A stretch of DNA of 64,000 nucleotides. Source: DAOTXR01 sp034435375. Its GTDB lineage: Bacteria > Chloroflexota > Anaerolineae > Aggregatilineales > UBA3940. The notes under the pieces are model-generated. The model was not told the DNA's origin and made no database searches. It worked only from the letters and a program-made list of their open reading frames with translations. Made by a program: the position numbers and the translations under genes. Shown in pieces: positions 46,507 to 55,008 of the stretch (positions are counted from its first letter, which is position 1; the number at the start of each line of letters is the position of its first letter). The stretch lies in contig DAOTXR010000069.1 in assembly GCA_034435375.1 (NCBI GenBank), positions 66,984 through 130,983 on the forward strand, in the 5' to 3' direction.

Positions 46507-47100
46507 ATGCTCACGTTTACCGAAGTTGCACGAGCCAGGATTGCTGAGATTCTCGAGGCCAAGGGCCAGGCTGGTTTTGCCGTCAGACTGCGGGTCATAG
46601 GCCGCGATACTGACCGCTTCTTGTACGAGTTCCGCTCGGTCGAACAGGCAACCCGCCGCGCGGACGACCTGGTGATCGACATGGGGGCGTTCAGCGTGTT
46701 CATCGACCCAGAAAGTATGCTTCACCTGAAAGGGGCCACGATCGACTTTGGCGGGCTGAACGAGGGCGGATTCAAGATCGACAACCCCAACCCGGTGTGG
46801 ACTGACGACACGGCACGCCAAGTAGCCCAGGTGATCGCCGAGCGCATCAATCCCGCCATTGCCGCCCACAGCGGCAAGATCACCCTGCTAGACGTAAGAG
46901 ACAATGTGGCCTACATCCGTATGCAGGGCGGTTGCCAGGGCTGTGGCATGGCGGGCGTGACGCTGCGCTTGGGCATTAAGAGGCAGATCCAAGAGGCCAT
47001 ACCGCAGATCACAGACGTGGTGGACTTAACAGAGCACGAGCGGGGGACCAATCCCTATTATGTGCCCGGTCAAGCTGGGCAATCGCCAGTGGCAGGCTGA
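46507..47100 (+). CDS. NfuA-like Fe-S biogenesis protein, copy 1
   Basis: Two-domain Fe-S carrier, 197 residues. Residues 1-100 resemble the A-type (HesB/IscA-like) domain without its Cys ligands: LTFTEVARARIAEILEAKG, DMGAFSVFIDPES, IDFGGLNEGGFKIDNPN. Residues ~110-180 are a NifU C-terminal domain with the cluster-binding CxxC in MQGGCQGCGMAGVTL. ATG 46507 has AGGGGAGG 5 bases upstream; longer readings are rejected because they cross the promoter. It transfers [4Fe-4S] clusters to target proteins. A close paralogue follows 115 bases downstream. Confidence 0.9.
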   Translation: MLTFTEVARARIAEILEAKGQAGFAVRLRVIGRDTDRFLYEFRSVEQATRRADDLVIDMGAFSVFIDPESMLHLKGATIDFGGLNEGGFKIDNPNPVWTDDTARQVAQVIAERINPAIAAHSGKITLLDVRDNVAYIRMQGGCQGCGMAGVTLRLGIKRQIQEAIPQITDVVDLTEHERGTNPYYVPGQAGQSPVAG

Positions 47101-47152
47101 CATCTGACCGGCAACCATAGTCAAAAGGCGGCAGATTAAGGACGAAAGTCAC

Positions 47153-47181
47153 AAGACTCTGCGCCTTCACCCCCATACAAT
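47153..47181 (+). promoter_or_regulatory. Promoter of the second NfuA-like gene
   Basis: AAGACT (47153-47158), 17 bases, TACAAT (47176-47181), C, three bases, GTGACAT: the same elements and spacing as at 46444-46472. Confidence 0.55.
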
Positions 47182-47215
47182 CGGGGTGACATAGGCCAGA
47201 GGGGAGGAACTCATC

Positions 47216-47788
47216 ATGTTGACTGTGACTGAGACCGCACAGCAGAAGCTCGCCCAGGTGCTCAAAGAGCGTAACCTGCCAGGATACGCATTGCATCTAC
47301 ATATTATGGGCCGTCTGGTTCATAGCTTTGCCTACGACTTCCTGCTGGTACAGGAAGACATGGTCGATCCCAGCGACACGGTCGTCGATGCTGGGGGAGG
47401 AGTCAAGGTATTCATCGATGCTGAGAGCGCGCCGAATCTAGAGGACGCCGTGTTGGACTTTGACACTCAGCAAAATGGCTTCCGCATTGACAATCCTAAC
47501 CCGGTGTGGTCAAGCGAGCTGGGGGAGACGGTCGCGCGGCTCATCCTGGAGAACATCAACCCCAACGTGGCCTCACATGGCGGTGCGATCCTGCCTGTCG
47601 ATGTGCGCGACAATGTGGTATACATTCGGATGCTGGGGGGATGCCAGGGCTGTGGCATGGCCAACGCCACGCTCAAGATGGGCGTCGAGCGAACGCTCAG
47701 AGAAGCGCTCCCCCAGATTCGCGAAGTCGTGGATGTAACTCACCACGCGGCAGGCACACACCCGTATTACGATAGTACACGGGATTGA
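47216..47788 (+). CDS. NfuA-like Fe-S biogenesis protein, copy 2
   Basis: Paralogue of the preceding gene, 190 residues, same two-domain plan. The degenerate A-type half includes DAGGGVKVFIDAES and LDFDTQQNGFRIDNPNPVW; the NifU half has RMLGGCQGCGMANATLKMG. GAGGGGAGG lies about 8 bases before the ATG. Protein identity to copy 1 is high in the C-terminal half and moderate in the first 60 residues, so the copies are old enough to have diverged in the presumed target-binding part. Confidence 0.9.
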   Translation: MLTVTETAQQKLAQVLKERNLPGYALHLHIMGRLVHSFAYDFLLVQEDMVDPSDTVVDAGGGVKVFIDAESAPNLEDAVLDFDTQQNGFRIDNPNPVWSSELGETVARLILENINPNVASHGGAILPVDVRDNVVYIRMLGGCQGCGMANATLKMGVERTLREALPQIREVVDVTHHAAGTHPYYDSTRD

Positions 47789-47891
47789 CGATCTTCTCAG
47801 CCGTCAATCCAGGTCGGGATCGGAGAGAACAACAGGCTCCAGAGCCAGACTAGAGCCTGCGGACTTTGCCAATTCCAGCAAGGTCTCTTGA

Positions 47892-48449
47892 CTACCCAGC
47901 CGCTTGCTCGGTTTCCATCTCCTTAACAAAGCACAGACGGAAGTCAAACAGTCCCAACCGGATACGGTCGCCATGATGCAACAGTTGAGGTTTGTGCGAC
48001 GGGATACGTTCCCCATTGAGAAACGTGCCGTTTGTGCTGTCCAGGTCAACTACGTAGAGGTTTTCCCCCGTGCGGTGGATAGCCACATGCAGGCGCGACA
48101 CGCCTTTCTCCCATGCCCTCAGATGAGTCAAGTTGATCGTCGGTAGGACACTCGTGAAGCGATCTACGCGGCCAATAGTCACTTCAGCACCGTCGCTTAG
48201 CAGGACCACCTGGCTGACACCCTCAGGAAATTCGAGCAGGAGCTCAGCGTTTTCGCCAAATGTCTTGGTGCCCTGATCGGCAGGAGGCATAGGCGGCGCT
48301 TCTTCCTGTTTCACCTTGCGCGTCGACACCTCCAGAAGACGAGAGGTTGGCGCTTCTTTTGGCGGCTCTGGAAGAAGCAAGTGTCCACACTTTCGGCAGG
48401 CCAACGCCTTGGCCAGATTCTCATGGTGGCACGCAGGGCAGACTTTCAT
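47892..48449 (-). CDS. FHA domain protein with N-terminal zinc ribbon
   Basis: 185 residues from ATG 48449 (GGGGAGAG upstream). Residues 1-27 form a zinc-ribbon-like motif CPACHH-x13-CRKCGH. After a linker, an FHA phosphothreonine-binding domain spans about 75-175 with TIGRVD, GVSRLHVAIHR and DLDSTNGTFLNGERI, the conserved Gly-Arg, Ser-x2-His and Asn-Gly. It is probably a phosphopeptide adaptor for Ser/Thr kinases; no kinase is in the window. Longer readings extend into non-homologous sequence. Confidence 0.88.
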   Translation of the reverse strand: MKVCPACHHENLAKALACRKCGHLLLPEPPKEAPTSRLLEVSTRKVKQEEAPPMPPADQGTKTFGENAELLLEFPEGVSQVVLLSDGAEVTIGRVDRFTSVLPTINLTHLRAWEKGVSRLHVAIHRTGENLYVVDLDSTNGTFLNGERIPSHKPQLLHHGDRIRLGLFDFRLCFVKEMETEQAAG

Positions 48450-48643
48450 CGGTTCTCTCCCCAACCTCGCAGCGCACCCGTGAGGCTTCACACCTCTGCT
48501 CACCACGAGCTTCGCCCCATCCCTCGCAGTGGGCAATGCGCAAGGCCATATGCTGGCTACAAAGTCGCTGACCGTATGGTAATCAGAGTCTGGCACCAGC
48601 GGAATGGGGGAAAACCCTACGTTCCATGGCCCAGGGGAGAGAA

Positions 48644-48679
48644 TCGGGGCGGCGCTATGTCGCTGGGGCGCCGCCCCGA
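48644..48679 (-). terminator. Terminator-like hairpin after thrS
   Basis: An 11-bp GC-rich stem (48644-48654 with 48669-48679) with a 14-base loop, 26 bases after the thrS stop. Followed on the minus strand by TTCTCTC. Confidence 0.6.
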
Positions 48680-48704
48680 AAAGCAGGCTTTGCAATGCAA
48701 AACG

Positions 48705-50558
48705 CTACAGAGCAGACGAGCGAGTCACGATAAACTCTCTGATCATTGCTAGGAATTGGGCTATCGGCACATCCTCCTGGCGCGAGCCATCGCGCTTACG
48801 CACGTTTACTGTTTCGTTGCTGACCTCACGGTCACCCACGACCAGCATATAAGGTACCTTCATCAGCTGCGCAGCGCGGATTTTGGCATTCATGCGCTCT
48901 GCCCCTAAATCGGCTTTCGCACGCACCCCTGCGTCAAACAGCTGGCGAGCAACCCGTGCGGCATAGTCGTTGTGATCGGTGGTGATGGGGATGACGCTCA
49001 CCTGCTGCGGGGCAAGCCAGACCGGGAAGTTGCCCGCATAGTGTTCGATCAGGAAGCCGATCATGCGCTCATGGGTGCTGAGCGGCGCACGATGGATGCA
49101 AAGTGGCGTCTCCTCCTGGCCGGTGCGGTTGACGAACTTCAGGTCGAAGCGATCTGGCTGGGCGAAATCTACCTGGTTCGTCGCCAGCGTAAACTCGCGG
49201 CCCACCGCGCTCCAGATTTGCACATCGATCTTGGGACCGTAGAAGGCGGCTTCATCAGGGACCTCGACGAACGGGATGCCCCCATTCCGCATCGCCTGAC
49301 GCACCATCTCTTCTGTCTTCAGCCACAGCCGCTCGTTGTCGACGTACTTCTTGCCTAGACCTTTCTTGTGGTGCGTGCTCAGCCGCATGACATATCTGTC
49401 GATGTTAAAGATGCGAAAATACTCCAGGTACAACCCTATCACGGCCATGAATTCCTGCTCAAACTGCTCTTCTGGCACGTAGATATGGGCATCGTTCATC
49501 TGCATTGAACGCACACGCATCAGGCCAAACAACTCACCGCTCTTTTCATAGCGATAGCAGGTCCCATACTCGCCCAAGCGCAACGGGAGGTCACGATAGC
49601 TACGCGGCCTGCTGGCGAAAATCAAGTGATGCATGGGACAGTTCATTGGCTTGACGTAGTAGCGCACACCCTCCAACTGCATGGGCGGATACATGCTCTC
49701 AGCGTAATAGGGCAGGTGCCCGCTACGCAAGAAAAGGTCCTCTTTTGCCAGATGAGGCGTGCGCACCCGCTCGTAGCCCCCTTTACGCTCCAGCTCCCTG
49801 GCCAGCGCCTCCAGCTCCTCGATCATGATTCCCCCATTGGGCAACCACAGTGGAAGCCCTGGGCCAACCTCATCGGCGAAGGTAAAGATTTCCAGGTCAC
49901 GGCCCAACCTGCGATGGTCGCGTTTCTTAGCTTCCTCCAACATGTGGAGATAATCCTGAAGCTCCTTTTTGTTGCGCCAGGCTGTGCCGTAGATGCGCTG
50001 GAGCATGGGGTTGTTCTCATCACCCCGCCAGTAGGCCCCTGCCACGCTCAGCAACTTGAAAGAGTCGGCGGGAACCTTGCCGGTGTGTTCAATGTGTGGG
50101 CCACGGCACAGGTCGGTGAACGTGTTGTGGGTGTAGATCGAGATCACCACCGGCTCGTTCGTCTCCTCGCCGTATTCGTCCATGCCTCCCTGGACCAGAC
50201 CTTCGATCAGCTCCAACTTAAAAGGCTGATCCTTGAACAGTCCACGGGCTTCCTCCGCGCTAACCTGCCGATACATGAAGGGATGTTTGCCAGCGATGAT
50301 CTGGCGCATCCGCTTCTCGATCTTTTCCAGGTCCTCAGGCGTGAAGGATCGCGGCTTCCCCTGCTCGTCAACCCCCAGATCGAAGTCGTAGTAGAAGCCA
50401 TCTTCAATAGGCGGCCCAATGGCCAGCTTGGCCTCTGGATACAGCTCAAGCACTGCCTCGGCCATGATGTGCGCTGCTGAGTGCCGGATCCGGTACAGGT
50501 CGGTTTCGGCATAGGGCACAGCTTGTCCTTGATGTTCCTGCTCTTTTACGTCAGCCAC
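48705..50558 (-). CDS. thrS: Threonyl-tRNA synthetase, short form lacking the TGS domain
   Basis: Class II synthetase for tRNA-Thr. It begins a few residues before the N2 editing domain (RIRHSAAHIMAEAV). The Zn-binding and catalytic core has MNCPMHHLIF, YEKSGELFGLMRVRSMQMNDAHIY and HRAPLSTHERMIGFLIEHYAG. The anticodon-binding domain ends the protein. The ~60-residue TGS domain of the E. coli enzyme is absent. GTG 50558 is chosen because GGAGG lies 9 bases upstream; total about 617 residues. Expression is expected to be controlled by the T-box leader immediately upstream. Confidence 0.95.
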   Translation of the reverse strand: MADVKEQEHQGQAVPYAETDLYRIRHSAAHIMAEAVLELYPEAKLAIGPPIEDGFYYDFDLGVDEQGKPRSFTPEDLEKIEKRMRQIIAGKHPFMYRQVSAEEARGLFKDQPFKLELIEGLVQGGMDEYGEETNEPVVISIYTHNTFTDLCRGPHIEHTGKVPADSFKLLSVAGAYWRGDENNPMLQRIYGTAWRNKKELQDYLHMLEEAKKRDHRRLGRDLEIFTFADEVGPGLPLWLPNGGIMIEELEALARELERKGGYERVRTPHLAKEDLFLRSGHLPYYAESMYPPMQLEGVRYYVKPMNCPMHHLIFASRPRSYRDLPLRLGEYGTCYRYEKSGELFGLMRVRSMQMNDAHIYVPEEQFEQEFMAVIGLYLEYFRIFNIDRYVMRLSTHHKKGLGKKYVDNERLWLKTEEMVRQAMRNGGIPFVEVPDEAAFYGPKIDVQIWSAVGREFTLATNQVDFAQPDRFDLKFVNRTGQEETPLCIHRAPLSTHERMIGFLIEHYAGNFPVWLAPQQVSVIPITTDHNDYAARVARQLFDAGVRAKADLGAERMNAKIRAAQLMKVPYMLVVGDREVSNETVNVRKRDGSRQEDVPIAQFLAMIREFIVTRSSAL

Positions 50559-50606
50559 TGGTTCTGTCCTCCTCACAACCAACTGCCTAACGCTGCCTAA
50601 CGGATG

Positions 50607-50870
50607 AAAAAAGAAAACCCCACGCCCGATCGGGGCGTGGGGTCAAACACGCGGTTCCACCCAAACTTCAGTCGATGCGGATCAAAACACCGACGCTCTA
50701 AAGCCTGTAACGTGGGCTGCACGTCACCCCATACTTGCCCCACCAGGGCTTTGAGGGATGCACTCGCGGGAGGTTTTCACTGTAGTCTGACAAAAGAGGC
50801 TTCCAGCCAATGACCTCTTCTCTCTGATGCCGACAGGCAGCTACTCGTCCCGCTCGACGCTTTACAATGC
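50607..50870 (-). promoter_or_regulatory. T-box riboswitch controlling thrS
   Basis: Minus-strand leader between about 50870 and the thrS start. Going downstream: GGGACGAGTAG and AGAGAGAAGAGG (stem I distal elements), a hairpin, the specifier region GTGAAAACCTCCC with threonine codon ACC (50774-50772), and the T-box sequence GGGTGGAACCGCG (50662-50650). An 11-bp terminator stem (50617-50627 with 50633-50643) with a U-rich tail follows (A-run on plus, 50607-50617). GCGGGA near the start pairs with TCCCGC after the specifier to close stem I. Uncharged tRNA-Thr should favour the antiterminator and turn thrS on. Confidence 0.95.
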
Positions 50871-51034
50871 CTTAAATTGGTCCAAATGTGCTTTCTGAAT
50901 CGTTGCTCACACCGGTTCGGAACGACAAGCATAGTGGGTCCAAATTAGACTTTACTCAAACCACACGCTTCTCGTTGCCAACCCTGGGCGTCAGATGACA
51001 ACGAAGTCAGGTACACAAATGGTAAGTGCAACTC

Positions 51035-51340
51035 ATGGTCTACAATCTCATCACTGACATTTACTATAATGCGCTTTGCGAGGATTCGCAAGAGCAGCTG
51101 GCGCATTTGCAGCGGGCTGACGCCCACCTGAACAAGCTGCGGCTGTACCTGTGGCTGGCCCATCAGTGGGGCTGGCTGACTGCCGGGCAGTACCGGCATG
51201 TGAGCGCGATGGTGGCCGAAGTGGGCAGGCTGCTGGGCGGGTGGGTCAGGCTGAGCAGGGGCCGACTCATCGGGATGCTGGCAGCGAGTCCGGCTCCAGG
51301 TCATCAAGCACTAGCACGCGGACCTCTTTCACGCGCGTGA
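51035..51340 (+). pseudogene. N-terminally truncated Avd-like four-helix-bundle protein
   Basis: The frame (up to 101 residues) contains LRLYLWLAHQWGWLTAGQYRHVSAMVAEVGRLLGGWV, which matches the second half of Avd, the four-helix accessory protein of diversity-generating retroelements. The first ~45 residues of the family are missing, and an in-frame stop (51023-51025) precedes the start. The tail beyond LLGGWV does not look like the family and overlaps the antisense vapC. No reverse transcriptase or template/variable repeat is visible nearby. The 23S rRNA-intron-encoded protein family is structurally related and is the main alternative. Confidence 0.5.
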
Positions 51341-51735
51341 TGCCTCGGTCATTGGTCAGGAAGGCGTCACAGCCGGTCTCGACCGCTGCTGCCAGATGTA
51401 GGGCGTCGGGTGTGCGCAGGTCATAGCGGGCACGCAGCCTGGCAGCAGATTCCGCGATCGGCGCTGTCACATCACACAGGTGAAAACGCTTGCTCCTGGC
51501 CAGTATGTCACGATACTCCTGTGCAAGCCGGGCATCTCCCAGTTTGACAGGATGAACCAGTACTTCGGTCAACGTGATCACCGAGCTAACCATCTCAACA
51601 GATGCTGCCGCCGCTGCTTCCATGACAGCATCCATTTTCAGGACATGGACCGGGTGCTCTTCAACTATAATAGATCAATGGTGCTGTCTCAATATACAGC
51701 CGCCTGACACCCTCAAGCGCGCTGCGCACCTTCAT
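51267..51735 (-). pseudogene. Frameshifted VapC-type PIN-domain toxin
   Basis: The start ATG (51735) overlaps the antitoxin stop by one base. The first frame reads RRLYIETAPLIYYS then stops. One base later the frame VEEHPVHVLKMDAVMEA continues through LRTPDALHLAAAVETGCDAFLTNDRGI to the end, a typical PIN C-terminal half. Removing one base at about 51666 would restore RRLYIETAPLIYYVEEHP and a protein of about 155 residues. The first acidic position of the PIN site is Glu (IET) rather than the usual Asp. Either a natural null mutation or a sequencing error explains the shift. Confidence 0.82.
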
Positions 51736-51953
51736 CAGCGTGTATCCCATTCATCGCGCAGCCGGTCAACGTATTCCTGAGCATCAATACCCTGCCAGAT
51801 TTCCTTGCCCAGCCCACGCAGCTCTGTGAGACTGCGTTTTCCCGATACGCTGGCATCCTCATCCAGCATATCCACTAGCCGCTTGACCAGCTCTTTGCGC
51901 TCCTCCGCGCTGAGCGCTCTGGCCTGTTCCACGATCTGCGCTACTGTCACCAT
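51735..51953 (-). CDS. VapB-type antitoxin
   Basis: 72 residues, upstream of and overlapping the PIN toxin gene. N-terminal VAQIVEQARALSAEERKELVKRLVDML is an amphipathic helical segment shared by many small antitoxins in this phylum. The C-terminal half (GLGKEIWQGIDAQEYVDRLRDEW) resembles the toxin-binding tail of VapB proteins. Start ATG 51953 is the only reasonable one. If the toxin is really broken, this is an orphan antitoxin. Confidence 0.75.
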   Translation of the reverse strand: MVTVAQIVEQARALSAEERKELVKRLVDMLDEDASVSGKRSLTELRGLGKEIWQGIDAQEYVDRLRDEWDTR

Positions 51954-52455
51954 ATTCCTGCCCTCATCACCTCATTCCACACAGCTAATTGTACCAGAAA
52001 AGAGCGGGCGTGACGGGATCGCCGCAGCGTTCCGGGTCACGCCTTTTGTGGTGGAGTTGGCGGGATGCTCAAGCACCCAGGCAAACTCCCAAAGAGAATG
52101 ACAGAGCTGTTCTTCCCATATGCGCCCGACGTACTGCTGCACGTGCGGGCCAGGCCAGCCTGCGCTGTTCTTCTGATCGCCTCAGCGCGGAGACCTCGGC
52201 AGGGCAACCGGCGACCAAAGGTCGCTTGGGGTCGCCCCTACGTCGCCGCGCACCAGCCGGGGGCATCTGCCAGGCGGCCTGACTGGTGAGCCGCGTGACG
52301 CACGACAGCGCCCACTGGACAGCTAACAGCATACTCCACGAAACCGATTTTGGCGATTCGCGCTCGCGGCGCTGCGCGCACGCTCGCGCCAGATCCAGAG
52401 AGTCAGAGAGCAGAGAGCAGAGCGTCATGGAAGAACAGGGACGGCACCCCCCACT
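51954..52455. other. Gene-free stretch with palindromic repeat remnant
   Basis: No coding frame with recognisable content. It contains GCGACC-AAA-GGTCGC (52211-52225) inside a larger imperfect inverted repeat ending GGGGTCGCCCCT. This is similar to the second hairpin of the repeat at 61421-61435. A short purine-rich run of CAGAGAG units (about 52397-52425) lies just before the truncated kinase. Confidence 0.5.
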
Positions 52456-53829
52456 ATGAGCCATGAACTGCGGACGCCGCTTAATGCAATCATGGGATTT
52501 TCTGAATTAATGCTAAGAGATGAGACGCTGACTCCCGTACAACGTCAAAACCTAGAAATCATTATGCGCAGCGGCGAGCATCTGCTGGGGATCATCAATG
52601 AGGTATTGGAGCTGACAAAAGTCGAGACAGGGCATGCGGAGCTGGTGAAAGAACCCTTTGATCTCCACTCCTTGCTCAACGATATAGAAGACATGTTCCG
52701 CCTCCGCGTCCGCGAAAAGGGGCTGACGCTCTCCTTCGAGTGTGCACCCGACGTGCCGCGATATATCTACGCTGATCGGGGCAAATTGCGACAGGTGTTA
52801 ATTAATCTGCTGGGGAACGCAGTCAAGTTTACCCAAGAAGGGCAGATTGGACTGCGTGTCAAGAGTATACCCGATATTACCGTAGCTTGCGGGCACTGCC
52901 AGTTGCAGTGGGAAGTGTTCGATACAGGGATTGGGATCGCGGAGCAAGACCTAACGCGCATTTTTGAGGCTTTTGTGCAAACAGACGCTGGATATTTCAC
53001 ACTGGGTGGCACCGGCCTGGGGCTGACGATCAGCCAGAAGTTTGTGACCATGATGGGGGGACAGATCAAAGTCACTAGCCAAGTTGGCCGGGGCAGTCGT
53101 TTCTGGTTTGAAATCCAAGTTGAACTGCCGGAGCTGGCTGAAATTGAGCGAACCCTGTCTGAAGTCCGTCGTCAGGTAGTAGCTCTGAGGGCGGGCCAAC
53201 CCACTTACCGCCTGTTGGTGACTGAAGATATCCGTGAGAGTCGCGAGATGCTCACACAGTTATTGAATGAATGGGGGTTTGAGACCCGTAGTGCAGAAAA
53301 TGGAGCTGAGGCTGTTCAGGTTTGGGAAGAATGGCAACCCCACTTGATCTGGATGGACATGCGGATGCCGGTCATGGATGGGCTGGAAGCTACCCGCAAG
53401 ATCAGAACGGCGGAAAAAGATGATCACAACACGATCATCATCGCCTTGACGTCCAGCGCATTTCAAGAGGATCACATCCGTGTTCTGGAAAAGGGTTGTG
53501 ACGATTTTTTGGGCAAGCCTTTTCGCCAACTGGATATTGCGGAGATGCTCATCAAGCATCTGGGTGTGCAGTTCGAATACAAGGAAGTGAAAGAACCCCC
53601 TGCCAAAATATCCGAAAGGCCAGACACCCTCGATCTGACAACTCTCCCTGCCGAATGGCGCTCGGAATTACATCAGGCGGCTATTAAAGCAGACGGGCTT
53701 ATGATTGCGGCACTGGCCGAGCAAATCCGATCACAAAGACCGGACCTGACTACCGTCCTCACCAAACTAGCGAACAACTTCGACTACGATGCCATCCTGA
53801 TCGCCCTGGATCAGGTCCCTGATAAGTGA
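52456..53829 (+). CDS. Hybrid histidine kinase lacking its sensor part
   Basis: The protein starts directly at the phospho-acceptor motif MSHELRTPLNAIMGFSELM, which normally lies several hundred residues into a hybrid kinase. It then has the HATPase (VLINLLGNAVKF; FDTGIGIAEQDL; GGTGLGLTISQKFVTMMGG) and a receiver domain (VTEDIRESREML; IWMDMRMPVMDGL; GKPFRQLDIAEML). A C-terminal helical part is perhaps HPt-like but without an evident His motif. No ribosome site precedes the ATG, and upstream codons encode no sensor. The gene is probably 5'-truncated, though a sensorless protein driven by the next gene is possible. The next gene follows after 7 bases. Confidence 0.8.
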   Translation: MSHELRTPLNAIMGFSELMLRDETLTPVQRQNLEIIMRSGEHLLGIINEVLELTKVETGHAELVKEPFDLHSLLNDIEDMFRLRVREKGLTLSFECAPDVPRYIYADRGKLRQVLINLLGNAVKFTQEGQIGLRVKSIPDITVACGHCQLQWEVFDTGIGIAEQDLTRIFEAFVQTDAGYFTLGGTGLGLTISQKFVTMMGGQIKVTSQVGRGSRFWFEIQVELPELAEIERTLSEVRRQVVALRAGQPTYRLLVTEDIRESREMLTQLLNEWGFETRSAENGAEAVQVWEEWQPHLIWMDMRMPVMDGLEATRKIRTAEKDDHNTIIIALTSSAFQEDHIRVLEKGCDDFLGKPFRQLDIAEMLIKHLGVQFEYKEVKEPPAKISERPDTLDLTTLPAEWRSELHQAAIKADGLMIAALAEQIRSQRPDLTTVLTKLANNFDYDAILIALDQVPDK

Positions 53830-53836
53830 GAGGACA

Positions 53837-55003
53837 ATGCAAAACCATACTGCCAGCCAACCTCCCGAAGAGATTCTGATTGTAGATGATGTACCGGAAA
53901 ACCTGCGTTTGCTGTCACAAATGCTTACTGAGCATGGCTACAGGGTTCGTGCGGTCCGCAACGGCTCACATGCTCTCATGGCGGCACAAGCCGCTCCACC
54001 TGATCTCATCTTATTAGACATTGTTATGCCAGAGATGGATGGCTATGAAGTATGCCGGCAATTGAAAGAGGATGAGCGCACACGAGATATTCCGGTTTTA
54101 TTCATCAGCGCTCTCGGTGATGTAGAGAATAAGCTCAAGGCGTTTAACAGTGGCGGAGTAGACTATGTCACCAAACCCTTCCAGGTGCCGGAAGTGTTGG
54201 CTCGCGTTCGCACTCACCTGACTTTGCGGAGATTGACCCGAAACCTGCAGATGGCCAACGCCGAATTGGCACGGCAGGCTGAGGAACTGTCGAAGCAGAA
54301 TGCGGAACTGGATGCATTCGCCCATACTGTCGCACACGATCTCAAAGGCCCACTTGCCATGCTCTTCGGCTATGCTACCTTGCTGACAGAAAGATGGGGA
54401 ACTTCGCCCCCTGAGGATGTCGCGCGGTGTTTGAAGTTCATGGAGGCGGGAGCGAAGAAGGGGTGCGATATTGTTGAGGCGCTACTTCTGCTCGCCTCAG
54501 TTCGGAAGCAGACCCACATTCACACACAACCGCTGGATATGGCCCAGGTTATTAAGGAGGCTCAGCAACGCCTGGCAGACATAATACAAGGCCGTCAGGC
54601 TGAAGTACTGGTACAGGAACACTGGCCAGTTGTTGCCGGGTATGCGGTTTGGGTCGAAGAGGTATGGGTGAACTATATCAGCAATGCGATAAAGTACGGC
54701 GGCACACCCCCCCGCGTTGAGATAGGTGCTACCGAGCAGTCTGATGGATACGTTCGTTTCTGGGTAAGGGATAATGGTCCTGGCATCCCCGACGAAGAAT
54801 TGTCTCACTTGTTTGTTGAATTTGGCCGATTGGGCGAGGTCCGCCTCAAGGAAGGGCACGGTCTGGGGTTATCTATTGTAAAACGCATTCTTGGTCGTCT
54901 TGGCGGCCAAGTCGGCGTTGAAAGCACTGTGGGCGAAGGTAGCACTTTCTGGTTTACATTGCCCCTTGCAGAACAACAGGATGCTTCCAGTAACTCCGGT
55001 TGA
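53837..55003 (+). CDS. Receiver-histidine kinase fusion protein
   Basis: 388 residues: N-terminal CheY-like receiver (ILIVDDVPENLRLL; LILLDIVMPEMDGYEV; Lys in YVTKPF), a short coiled coil (ANAELARQAEELSKQNAELDAF), HisKA with phospho-acceptor in AHTVAHDLKGPLAML, and HATPase (WVNYISNAIKYG; VRDNGPGIPDEEL; GHGLGLSIVKRILGRLGG). The receiver input means it is driven by a phosphoryl donor, plausibly the hybrid kinase just upstream. The pair forms a short operon. Confidence 0.9.
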   Translation: MQNHTASQPPEEILIVDDVPENLRLLSQMLTEHGYRVRAVRNGSHALMAAQAAPPDLILLDIVMPEMDGYEVCRQLKEDERTRDIPVLFISALGDVENKLKAFNSGGVDYVTKPFQVPEVLARVRTHLTLRRLTRNLQMANAELARQAEELSKQNAELDAFAHTVAHDLKGPLAMLFGYATLLTERWGTSPPEDVARCLKFMEAGAKKGCDIVEALLLLASVRKQTHIHTQPLDMAQVIKEAQQRLADIIQGRQAEVLVQEHWPVVAGYAVWVEEVWVNYISNAIKYGGTPPRVEIGATEQSDGYVRFWVRDNGPGIPDEELSHLFVEFGRLGEVRLKEGHGLGLSIVKRILGRLGGQVGVESTVGEGSTFWFTLPLAEQQDASSNSG

Positions 55004-55008
55004 CTCGA

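Noticed and set aside
52065..52289. Plus-strand frame of 74 codons upstream of the truncated kinase
   Set aside because: It is Arg/Pro-rich, crosses a palindromic repeat, has no ribosome site, and is not in frame with the kinase.
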